A stretch of DNA of 64,000 bases from Luxibacter massiliensis (GTDB lineage: Bacteria > Bacillota > Clostridia > Lachnospirales > Lachnospiraceae). Every line of letters begins with the position of its first letter. Position 1 is the first letter of the stretch. The stretch spans positions 434,001-498,000 of the forward strand of contig NZ_UWOE01000001.1 in assembly GCF_900604355.1 (NCBI RefSeq), written 5' to 3'. The notes below the pieces were generated by a model. It ran no database searches, was not told the origin of the DNA, and saw only the letters and a list, made by a program, of their open reading frames with translations. The position numbers and the translations under genes are program-made. Positions 57,821 through 64,000 of this stretch are shown here, in pieces.

Positions 57821-58330
57821 ATGAAGAAGATTGTATTGATGGGCCGCAGCGAATGTGGAAAGACAACGCTGACACAGGCCCTGAAAGGTGAAAAAATCCA
57901 GTACCATAAAACGCAGTATGTAAATAATTTTGATGTTATCATAGACACTCCCGGGGAATATGCGCAGACAAAGCATCTTGGATATGCCCTCGCGCTGTAT
58001 GCTTATGAGGCGGATGTGGTGGGCCTGCTTTTGTCAGCCACAGAGCCCTATTCGCTGTATCCCCCCTGCTGCACTGCAATGTGTAACCGTGAAGTCATAG
58101 GGATTGTCACAAAAATCCATGATCAAAAGGCGGATGTAGGACGTGCAGAGCGGTGGCTCAGGCTTGCGGGCTGCAAAAAAATCTTCTATGTAGATTCCAA
58201 AAACTACGAAGGTATTCCAGAAATATTGGAGTATTTAAAGGAAGAAGGGGATGTACTTCCCTGGGAAATGGAAGAAAGTGGAAGAAAGCCTGAAAGAACA
58301 ACAAAAACAACATTAAAACAAGTTGACTGA
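57821..58330 (+). CDS. eutP: EutP/PduV-family small GTPase
   Basis: P-loop NTPase of 169 residues associated with microcompartments: G1 MGRSECGKTTLTQ, DTPGEY as G3, and VTKIHD (G4-like TKxD). PduV is linked to positioning compartments, EutP to acetate kinase activity in some species. ATG 57821 follows AAGGA. The tail is basic (SGRKPERTTKTTLK) beyond the fold. A second promoter and operator-like motifs follow in the 79-bp gap. Confidence 0.9.
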   Translation: MKKIVLMGRSECGKTTLTQALKGEKIQYHKTQYVNNFDVIIDTPGEYAQTKHLGYALALYAYEADVVGLLLSATEPYSLYPPCCTAMCNREVIGIVTKIHDQKADVGRAERWLRLAGCKKIFYVDSKNYEGIPEILEYLKEEGDVLPWEMEESGRKPERTTKTTLKQVD

Positions 58331-58351
58331 TGTGGGGTTGTGTGGTAACAT
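58323..58351 (+). promoter_or_regulatory. Internal promoter before the aldolase gene
   Basis: TTGACT, 17-bp spacer, TAACAT. It is flanked by CAACATTAAAACAAGTTG (about 58308) and CAACATGAAACAAAAGTTTG (about 58364), AT-rich CAA-TTG motifs like the one before the dehydratase promoter. Confidence 0.6.
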
Positions 58352-58409
58352 CGAGTTATAAACAACATGAAACAAAAGTTTGTTTTAAGAATCCAAGGAG
58401 GAAAATAGG

Positions 58410-59219
58410 ATGCAAAACGAATACGAAATCAAAAAAGAAATGTGTGAAATCGGTAAAAGAGTCTATAACCGTGGGATGGTTGCGGCAAATGACGGTAACT
58501 TTTCCGTAAAATTGAATGACAATGAATTTTTATGTACACCGACAGGTGTCAGCAAAGGGTTTATGACACCAGAATACATTTGTAAAGTAGATGCGGAAGG
58601 AAATGTTATCCAGGCAAACAAAGGATTCAGGCCATCTTCAGAGATTAAGATGCATATGCGTGTGTACAAAGAAAGGCCGGACGTTAATTCAGTAGTACAT
58701 GCCCATCCGTTATATGCCACAACATTTGCTATTGCAGGTATTCCTCTTACACAGCCAATCATGCCAGAGGCTGTTATTGCACTTGGATGTGTTCCGATTG
58801 CAAAATATGGCACACCTTCTACAGTAGAAATCCCAGATGCAGTTTCAGAGCACCTTCAGTATTTTGACGCTGTACTCCTGGAGAACCATGGGGCACTTGC
58901 TTATTCAGATACCCTGCTGAATGCATATCACAAGATGGAATCACTGGAGTTCTATGCACGTCTGCTGTATCAGTCAGAGATGGTCGGAGGGCCACAGGAA
59001 CTGAACAAGGAGCAGGTGGAAAAATTATATGAAATCAGAAGGAAGATGGGACTGAAGGGCAAGCATCCTGCGAACCTGTGTCCAAATGCTAAGGCAGGCA
59101 AGCCAAGCTGCCATAGCTGTGGGGGCGGCTGCAGTGCTGAAGCGCCGGCGGCTGAAGCAAATGACGCTGATTTAGTAGCTTCTATCACAAAGAAAGTAAT
59201 GGAGCAGCTTGGACTGTAA
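58410..59219 (+). CDS. Class II aldolase with C-terminal encapsulation peptide
   Basis: Splits L-fuculose-1-phosphate or L-rhamnulose-1-phosphate to DHAP and lactaldehyde. 269 residues. Zinc aldolase core: NDGNFSVKL, TPTGVSKG, the Glu in PSSEIKMH, His-x-His in VVHAHPLYAT, and His in LENHGALAY. After the core comes a Cys/Gly/Ala-rich linker (CHSCGGGCSAEAP) and a terminal amphipathic helix (DLVASITKKVMEQLGL), typical of peptides that target cargo to the shell. As rhaA/rhaB have no other aldolase nearby, it likely serves rhamnose. Starts after CAAGGAGG. Confidence 0.92.
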   Translation: MQNEYEIKKEMCEIGKRVYNRGMVAANDGNFSVKLNDNEFLCTPTGVSKGFMTPEYICKVDAEGNVIQANKGFRPSSEIKMHMRVYKERPDVNSVVHAHPLYATTFAIAGIPLTQPIMPEAVIALGCVPIAKYGTPSTVEIPDAVSEHLQYFDAVLLENHGALAYSDTLLNAYHKMESLEFYARLLYQSEMVGGPQELNKEQVEKLYEIRRKMGLKGKHPANLCPNAKAGKPSCHSCGGGCSAEAPAAEANDADLVASITKKVMEQLGL

Positions 59220-59243
59220 GTATTGACAGAAATGAGGACTGCT

Positions 59244-59765
59244 ATGAATGAACAGGATATTTCCAACGCTGTGAGGGCGGTACTGGAACAGATGAAAGAA
59301 AATAGCTCTCATCCAGAAAAAGGACATGTATGTAAATGCAGCAAGCATAAGATGACATTGGAAGCCGCCAATGCCCTGATAGAGAAGGTCAGGGCGAAGG
59401 CTGCCGAGATGGGCGTTCGTGCAGTGGTCGCCGTATCAGACCAGGCGGGGCGTCCGGTTGCAGTCCAGAGTATGGATGGGGCCTACATAGCCAGTTTTGA
59501 TATTGCAGTTAATAAGACATTTACTTCGGCGAGCCTCAAGATGTCAACGGAAGCGCTGAGCCATTTAAGCCAGCCGGGACAGTCCCTGTACGGGATCCAG
59601 TATACGAATAATGGGAAGATCGTAATATTCGGAGGTGGAGAACCGCTGGAAGCAGATGGTCAAATAATCGGTGCCTTAGGCGTGAGCGGTGGATCAGCAG
59701 AGGAAGATACTGCAATCGCAGCTTATGGCAAAGAAGTTTTCAAGGAGGTATTAGCGTGTCTGTAA
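59244..59765 (+). CDS. GlcG/HbpS (PduO C-terminal-like) protein with encapsulation peptide
   Basis: 173 residues. Begins with an amphipathic helix (EQDISNAVRAVLEQMKEN) resembling the other cargo tags, then a linker, then a GlcG-like domain (LEAANALIEKVRAKAAEMG, VVAVSDQAGRPVAVQSMDGA, FGGGEPL, GALGVSGGSAEED). In Pdu systems this domain is fused to the adenosyltransferase PduO; alone it may bind haem or flavin. Cys pair CKC at residues about 28-30. ATG 59244 follows GAGG. Overlaps the aldehyde dehydrogenase start by ten bases. Confidence 0.88.
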   Translation: MNEQDISNAVRAVLEQMKENSSHPEKGHVCKCSKHKMTLEAANALIEKVRAKAAEMGVRAVVAVSDQAGRPVAVQSMDGAYIASFDIAVNKTFTSASLKMSTEALSHLSQPGQSLYGIQYTNNGKIVIFGGGEPLEADGQIIGALGVSGGSAEEDTAIAAYGKEVFKEVLACL

Positions 59766-61144
59766 ATGAACAGATGGTGCAGGACATTGTGCAGGAAGTT
59801 ATGGCCAAGATGCAGATCGCTTCTAGTGTATCCGAAAGCCATGGCGTATTTTCTGATATGAATGAAGCAATCGAGGCAGCTAAGAAAGCCCAGAAGATTG
59901 TATGCAGAATGTCTATGGACCAGAGAGAAAAAATCATATCCATTATCAGGACTAAAATTATGGAGCATGCAGAAATCCTTGCACGTATGGGCGTACAGGA
60001 AACTGGCATGGGCAATGTGGGCCATAAGATTTTGAAACATCAGCTTGTAGCTGAAAAGACTCCCGGGACAGAAGATATCACGACTACCGCATGGTCCGGG
60101 GACAGGGGGCTGACACTGATAGAGATGGGGCCCTTTGGTGTTATTGGGGCGATTACCCCGTGTACAAATCCCAGTGAGACAGTTCTCTGCAATACAATTG
60201 GTATGCTGGCAGGGGGAAATACAGTTGTATTCAACCCACATCCGGCAGCCATTAAAACATCTATATACGCGGTGAATCTGCTCAATGAGGCTTCTTTAGA
60301 GGCCGGTGGACCAGATAATATTGCATGTACTGTGGAAAAGCCTACAATGGAGACCAGCAGCATTATGATGAAGCATAAGGACATCCATCTGATTGCGGCG
60401 ACAGGCGGGCCGGGAGTAGTTACAGCAGTACTTTCCTCTGGAAAAAGAGGGATAGGGGCCGGTGCGGGCAATCCTCCTGCGCTGGTGGATGAAACTGCAG
60501 ATATCCGCAAGGCAGCGGAGGATATTGTGAATGGGTGTACCTTTGATAATAACCTTCCGTGTATTGCTGAAAAGGAAATCGTGGCAGTTGATTCTATAGT
60601 GGATGAACTGATGCACTATATGGTTTCTGAACAAGGCTGTTATCTGGCTTCAAAGGAAGAGCAGGATGCACTGACGGCGGTAGTGCTGAAGGATGGAAGG
60701 CTGAACAGGAAGTGCGTAGGCAGAGATGCCAAGACTCTTCTTGGGATGATTGGTGTTACAGTTCCAGATAACATCAGATGTATTACATTTGAAGGCCCTA
60801 AGGAACATCCGCTAATTGCAGAAGAACTGATGATGCCGATTCTCGGCGTGGTCAGGGCCAAGGATTTTGATGATGCGGTAGAGCAGGCTGTATGGCTGGA
60901 GCATGGCAACAGACATTCCGCACATATACATTCCAAGCACGTAGACAATATAACAAAATATGCAAAAGCGATCGATACAGCGATTCTTGTAAAAAATGGG
61001 CCTTCCTATGCGGCACTGGGATTTGGTGGAGAAGGCTTTTGTACCTTTACTATTGCAAGCAGGACAGGCGAGGGACTTACGAGCCCAAGCACATTTACAA
61101 AGAGAAGACGCTGTGTTATGACAGACAGCCTATGTATTCGCTAA
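59756..61144 (+). CDS. pduP: CoA-acylating propionaldehyde dehydrogenase (PduP/EutE-like)
   Basis: Oxidises propanal to propionyl-CoA with NAD, 462 residues. Catalytic Cys269 in NLPCIAEKE; cofactor regions ITPCTNPSET and TGGPGVVTAV. The first 18 residues (QMVQDIVQEVMAKM) are an N-terminal encapsulation helix separated by a linker from the enzyme. The start is GTG 59756, seven bases behind AAGGAGG and inside the preceding gene. Paired with the following alcohol dehydrogenase it would recycle NADH and CoA inside the compartment. Confidence 0.94.
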   Translation: MSVNEQMVQDIVQEVMAKMQIASSVSESHGVFSDMNEAIEAAKKAQKIVCRMSMDQREKIISIIRTKIMEHAEILARMGVQETGMGNVGHKILKHQLVAEKTPGTEDITTTAWSGDRGLTLIEMGPFGVIGAITPCTNPSETVLCNTIGMLAGGNTVVFNPHPAAIKTSIYAVNLLNEASLEAGGPDNIACTVEKPTMETSSIMMKHKDIHLIAATGGPGVVTAVLSSGKRGIGAGAGNPPALVDETADIRKAAEDIVNGCTFDNNLPCIAEKEIVAVDSIVDELMHYMVSEQGCYLASKEEQDALTAVVLKDGRLNRKCVGRDAKTLLGMIGVTVPDNIRCITFEGPKEHPLIAEELMMPILGVVRAKDFDDAVEQAVWLEHGNRHSAHIHSKHVDNITKYAKAIDTAILVKNGPSYAALGFGGEGFCTFTIASRTGEGLTSPSTFTKRRRCVMTDSLCIR

Positions 61145-61160
61145 GACAGGAGGAAAGAAA

Positions 61161-62366
61161 ATGGAAATGAATTCTGCAAATGTAGAGGCAGTTGTAAAGC
61201 AGGTACTGGAAAGTATGCTGGATAAGAAGGTTGCTCCTGCAGCAGGCGCAGCAGGCCAGGCGATTCCGAACACTGCCCATGTTGCAATGCTGACAGCGCT
61301 GGAACACTATGATATCAAGGAATATCCGATGCCGCCAGTTGGGGATGGGGATATCCTTGTAAAGGTAGAGGGGTGCGGTGTGTGCGGTACAGATGCACAC
61401 GAGTTCAAAAGAGACCCATTTAGCCTGATTCCAGTTGTTCTCGGCCATGAAGGAACTGGCGAGATCGTAAAGATGGGTAAAAATGTCAAGGTTGACAGTG
61501 CAGGAAAATCACTGAAAGTCGGTGACAAAGTGGTTACTTGTATGATCTTTAAAGACAACCCGGATATTACAATGTTCGATTTGAACAAACAGAATGTGGG
61601 AGGCGCTGATGTATATGGCCTTCTTCCTGATGATGATATACATCTGAATGGATGGTTTTCTGACTATATCTTGATCCGTGAAGGTTCTACAGTGTTTAAT
61701 GTAAGCGATTTAGACCTGAAATCAAGAATCCTTATTGAGCCATGTGCTGTATTAATCCACGCAGTAGAAAGAGCCAAGACAACAGGTATTCTGAGATTTA
61801 ACAGCCGTGTCGTTGTACAGGGATGCGGGCCTATCGGTTTGATCTGTATTGCCATTCTGCGTACGATGGGAATCGAGAATATTGTGGCAGTTGACGGGGA
61901 GCAGAAGCGTCTTGATTTTGCGAAAAGAATGGGCGCTGAGAAGTCTGTTAACTTTAAAGACCATAAAGGCATAGAGGCCCTTGCGGCAGGAGTGGAAGAA
62001 GCATTTGGCGGATATCCGGCAGACTTTGCGTTCCAGTGTACAGGATCTCCGGTGGCACACGCCAATATTTATAAATTTATCAGAAACGGCGGCGGCTTAT
62101 GTGAGCTTGGATTCTTTATCAATGGCGGGGATGCAACTATTAATCCTCACTTTGACCTTTGCTCTAAAGAAATCACCTTGGTTGGATCCTGGGTATATAC
62201 TCTGAGAGATTATGCCACAACATTTGATTTCCTCAAGCGGGCAAAGGCAATCGGACTTCCCATGGACGACCTCATCACACATGAGTATCCGCTGGAGCAG
62301 ATTAATGAGGCACATCAGACAAATCTGAAAATGGAAGGCCTGAAAATAGCGATAATTAATAAATAG
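61161..62366 (+). CDS. Zinc-dependent alcohol dehydrogenase with encapsulation peptide
   Basis: MDR-family reductase, 401 residues, reducing propanal (or lactaldehyde) and regenerating NAD. The N-terminal helix NVEAVVKQVLESMLDK plus Ala-rich linker (APAAGAAGQA) is an encapsulation tag. Catalytic zinc residues are in GCGVCGTDAHEF and LGHEGTGEI; a Rossmann segment is GCGPIGLICIAIL. The four-Cys structural zinc site of many MDRs is not seen. Classic Pdu systems use the iron enzyme PduQ; a zinc MDR here is a variant. Starts after AGGAGGAAAG, 17 bp after pduP. Confidence 0.9.
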   Translation: MEMNSANVEAVVKQVLESMLDKKVAPAAGAAGQAIPNTAHVAMLTALEHYDIKEYPMPPVGDGDILVKVEGCGVCGTDAHEFKRDPFSLIPVVLGHEGTGEIVKMGKNVKVDSAGKSLKVGDKVVTCMIFKDNPDITMFDLNKQNVGGADVYGLLPDDDIHLNGWFSDYILIREGSTVFNVSDLDLKSRILIEPCAVLIHAVERAKTTGILRFNSRVVVQGCGPIGLICIAILRTMGIENIVAVDGEQKRLDFAKRMGAEKSVNFKDHKGIEALAAGVEEAFGGYPADFAFQCTGSPVAHANIYKFIRNGGGLCELGFFINGGDATINPHFDLCSKEITLVGSWVYTLRDYATTFDFLKRAKAIGLPMDDLITHEYPLEQINEAHQTNLKMEGLKIAIINK

Positions 62367-62392
62367 CAGCAATCCCAAGAAGGAGAATTGAT

Positions 62393-62737
62393 ATGGGAGA
62401 AGCAGTAGGGATGTTGGAAGTGTTCGGGTTGGCCACCGCATTTGCGGCAGCAGATGCAGGCTGTAAAGCGGGGAATGTCAGCCTTGAGACTTTTGATAAG
62501 AATAAACCGGCAAATGCGGATGAATTACCTGTTCCACTGATTGTAATGGTTAAGTTCAGAGGCAGTGTGTCCGATGTCAGTGCAGCGCTGGAAGCTGCAA
62601 AGGCAAAGGCAGAGTCACTGGCTGGAGTGGTGGCTGAATATGAGATTGCAAGGCCCACAGTGGATACGGAGAAGATGCTGAAGCTGAGCGGTTTAGATAA
62701 AGGTAAACCAAATAAAATATTTATAGAAGAAGTGTAG
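62393..62737 (+). CDS. BMC-H shell protein, divergent
   Basis: Single BMC-domain protein of 114 residues. Begins EAVGMLEVFGLATAFAAADAGCKAG; the strand before the pore has an insertion (KNKPANADELPVP) compared with PduA-type proteins, then LIVMVKFRGSVSDVSAALEAA. It therefore has a changed pore region and a longer C-terminus (KLSGLDKGKPNKIFIEE). AAGGAG precedes the ATG. Likely a minor or specialised hexamer. Confidence 0.88.
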   Translation: MGEAVGMLEVFGLATAFAAADAGCKAGNVSLETFDKNKPANADELPVPLIVMVKFRGSVSDVSAALEAAKAKAESLAGVVAEYEIARPTVDTEKMLKLSGLDKGKPNKIFIEEV

Positions 62738-62749
62738 GAGGAGAATAAA

Positions 62750-63025
62750 ATGGCACAACAGGCATTAGGAATGGTAGAGACAAGAGGACTTACGGCTGCA
62801 ATTGAGGCGGCTGATGCAATGACAAAGGCAGCTGAGGTTACATTGGTAGGGACAGAGAAGATTGGTTCTGGCCTTGTAACAGTTATGGTCCGTGGGGACG
62901 TTGGAGCTGTTAAGGCTGCAGTTGAAACAGGGGCAGACGCGGCAGGAAGGCTGGGCGAGCTGGTTGCCACACATGTAATTCCAAGGCCACATGATGATGT
63001 GGAGAAAATTCTTCCTACAGTATAG
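62750..63025 (+). CDS. BMC-H shell protein (PduA/EutM-like) 1
   Basis: Canonical hexamer-forming shell protein, 91 residues: ALGMVETRGLTAAIEAADAM, then KIGSGLVTVMVRGDVGAVKAAVE, and VIPRPHDDVEKILPTV. The pore loop is KIGSG as in PduA, typical of propanediol-permeable pores. AGGAGGAG precedes the ATG, 12 bp after the previous gene. Closely similar to the BMC domain at 63586, indicating duplication. Confidence 0.95.
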   Translation: MAQQALGMVETRGLTAAIEAADAMTKAAEVTLVGTEKIGSGLVTVMVRGDVGAVKAAVETGADAAGRLGELVATHVIPRPHDDVEKILPTV

Positions 63026-63046
63026 GAGAAGTAAAGGAGCAGTCTC

Positions 63047-63331
63047 ATGGGACAGGCATATGGATTTTTTGAAATCCCTAGTGTAACAGCGGCAGTGGTG
63101 GCCATAGATATTATGTGTAAAACAGCAGAGGTACAGCTTGTTACCTGGGAGAAAAAGTTAGGTGGAAGACTTGTTACAATTATCATCCGCGGAGATGTGT
63201 CTGCTGTAACGCAAGCCATTGAAACTGCTGCAGCAAATGGAATTAAAGAACCCGTAGCGCATGTGGTGATAGCAAGTCCCCATGAAGAGGTCATCAAGCT
63301 AATCAATAACAGCGCAAACCGTATAAGCTAG
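63047..63331 (+). CDS. BMC-H shell protein 2, altered pore
   Basis: 94-residue BMC protein: AYGFFEIPSVTAAVVAIDIMC, KKLGGRLVTIIIRGDVSAVTQAIETAA, HVVIASPHEEVIKLI. The pore segment is LGGR instead of IGSG, with an Arg near the opening, so it may pass different or more charged molecules such as CoA or phosphate compounds; that is inference. Starts after AAAGGAG, 21 bp after the prior gene. Confidence 0.92.
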   Translation: MGQAYGFFEIPSVTAAVVAIDIMCKTAEVQLVTWEKKLGGRLVTIIIRGDVSAVTQAIETAAANGIKEPVAHVVIASPHEEVIKLINNSANRIS

Positions 63332-63342
63332 GAGGCAGTCAG

Positions 63343-63864
63343 ATGGCGGAAGAAAATAAACCAACAGGCGAAGAGAAAGCCGCAGGAGCAGTCCAGAAGG
63401 GCACGGCGAAATCTTCCGGTGCGGCAAAGAGCACTGCAAAAAAGACAGGCGGAGCTGCAAAAGCTGCATCCACTAAGAAAACCACTACAGCAAAAGCGCC
63501 GGCCAAGACCATCCAACGGGTAAAGCAGACGGCGCAGCAGGCGGAGCAGGTAGAAGATAAGATTCAATTAAAGGAGGAAAAAAGAATGTCACAGGAAGCA
63601 TTAGGAATGGTAGAAACAAGAGGTCTGGTAGCATCAATTGAAGCAGCAGATACAATGCTTAAGGCTGCAAACGTTGTGTTAGTAGGGACAGAGAAGATTG
63701 GTTCCGGCCTTGTAACAGTTATGGTCCGCGGAGATGTGGGAGCAGTAAAATCTGCAGTTGAATCAGGCGCAGAAGCGGCAGGAAGGCTTGGAGAATTAGT
63801 AGCTACACATGTAATCCCAAGGCCACATACAGATGTTGAGAAAATTCTTCCGGCAGTGAAATAA
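63343..63864 (+). CDS. BMC-H shell protein with histone H1-like N-terminal tail (long form)
   Basis: 173 residues. Residues 1-81 are low-complexity and highly basic (GAAKSTAKKTGGAAKAASTK, KAPAKTIQRVKQTAQQ), resembling histone H1 or bacterial H1-like tails. Residues 82-173 are a full PduA-type BMC domain with KIGSG pore. The ATG at 63343 has AGGAGG seven bases upstream. An internal ATG at 63586 (Met82) has AAGGAGG eight bases upstream, so two products are expected, as known for PduB/PduB'. Tail may bind nucleic acid, cargo or shell; which face it lies on is unknown. Strongly placed within the operon. Confidence 0.9.
   Translation: MAEENKPTGEEKAAGAVQKGTAKSSGAAKSTAKKTGGAAKAASTKKTTTAKAPAKTIQRVKQTAQQAEQVEDKIQLKEEKRMSQEALGMVETRGLVASIEAADTMLKAANVVLVGTEKIGSGLVTVMVRGDVGAVKSAVESGAEAAGRLGELVATHVIPRPHTDVEKILPAVK
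63571..63577 (+). promoter_or_regulatory. Internal ribosome binding site for the short BMC-H form
   Basis: AAGGAGG inside the long frame, eight bases before ATG 63586; full Shine-Dalgarno strength, unlikely by chance within a coding sequence, and it fits the exact first Met of the BMC domain. Confidence 0.8.
63586..63864 (+). CDS. BMC-H shell protein, short form by internal start
   Basis: 92-residue product (SQEALGMVETRGLVASIEAA to the shared stop) identical to the C-terminal part of the long form. It aligns with the protein at 62750 almost residue for residue, differing at a handful of positions. It could be the major shell hexamer, with the long form doped in at low ratio. Confidence 0.75.
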   Translation: MSQEALGMVETRGLVASIEAADTMLKAANVVLVGTEKIGSGLVTVMVRGDVGAVKSAVESGAEAAGRLGELVATHVIPRPHTDVEKILPAVK

Positions 63865-63891
63865 TAACTTTCAGCTGACATTTTACAGGGC

Positions 63892-63973
63892 GCTGCCCCA
63901 AAATGGGAAGTGATGCAGAGATATGGTTCCGCCAATTTGTGCGGCTCTGTGGCATGGGACATTTTGAGGCAGC
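63892..63973. other. Long imperfect hairpin after the shell genes
   Basis: GCTGCCCCAAAATG (63892-63905) and CATTTTGAGGCAGC (63960-63973) pair with one mismatch; inside, CAGAG/CTCTG and CCGC/GCGG nest. No T-tract follows, so it is more likely an mRNA structure than a terminator. A GAGGAG site at 63989-63995 suggests the next gene starts just beyond the window. Confidence 0.6.
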
Positions 63974-64000
63974 TCTTGTAAATATTTGATGAGGAGAATT

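Noticed and set aside
63343..63864. Two separate adjacent genes joined by sequencing error
   Set aside because: The frame is continuous with no stop or shift between tail and domain, and both starts have ideal ribosome sites; a single dual-start gene explains it more simply.

Overview
The window looks like a chromosomal segment of a gut-type Firmicute, most likely a Lachnospiraceae member (Blautia/Dorea/Roseburia-like). Reasons are the Firmicute housekeeping gene order, consistently strong AGGAGG ribosome binding sites, medium GC, clostridial two-component and RbsA-type sugar loci, and a glycyl-radical microcompartment of the kind known from Roseburia. There are no rRNA or tRNA genes, phage genes, IS elements or CRISPR arrays. 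The only stable RNA gene I can support is tmRNA.

1-5 kb: ribosome rescue and RNA decay (rnr cut by the left edge, smpB, ssrA on the minus strand), with aroD and a HAD hydrolase. 5-23 kb: membrane and housekeeping genes. These are a Zn-dependent PLC-like protein, an MFS transporter, an ABC ATPase plus a giant FtsX-type permease, a two-component pair, hisH-hisF, ung, a second MacB-like ABC cluster with a secreted partner, a conserved small protein, rubredoxin, a PTS IIC-like membrane protein and a small alarmone synthetase.

22.5-31.8 kb: a sugar locus made of an AraC regulator divergent from an RbsA/RbsC/RbsC/binding-protein ABC importer, an L-xylulose-kinase-like FGGY kinase, a UlaE-type epimerase and a rhamnose-mutarotase homologue. 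With the rhaA gene further along, it could process L-lyxose or related L-sugars. 32-40.7 kb: two Zn/Cd-type P1B ATPases, one with five 51-bp His/Cys-rich tandem repeats, an ArsR/SmtB repressor, two matching SmtB-like operators, and an unrelated large hybrid histidine kinase. 40.7-53.8 kb: mixed housekeeping genes, a lone trimeric shell gene (pduB-like), and the rhamnose genes (AraC regulator, rhaB, rhaA).

54.1-64 kb: a glycyl-radical 1,2-propanediol microcompartment locus of the fucose/rhamnose type. The order is GRE dehydratase, activase, EutS/PduU shell protein, EutP/PduV GTPase, class II aldolase, GlcG/PduO-C protein, CoA-acylating aldehyde dehydrogenase, Zn alcohol dehydrogenase and four BMC-H genes. 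RhaA and RhaB would make L-rhamnulose-1-phosphate. The encapsulated aldolase would split it to DHAP and lactaldehyde; after reduction, the resulting 1,2-propanediol would be dehydrated to propanal and disproportionated to propanol and propionyl-CoA. The last visible shell gene has an 81-residue Lys/Ala/Thr-rich, histone-H1-like N-terminal tail and a strong internal start, so it probably makes two proteins.

Two families of non-coding repeats stand out. One is a dual-hairpin element (three tandem 69-bp units near 45.0 kb, and a diverged copy in the opposite orientation near 3.5 kb) whose stems covary. The other is a roughly 123-nt structured element present twice, each time just upstream of a minus-strand gene.
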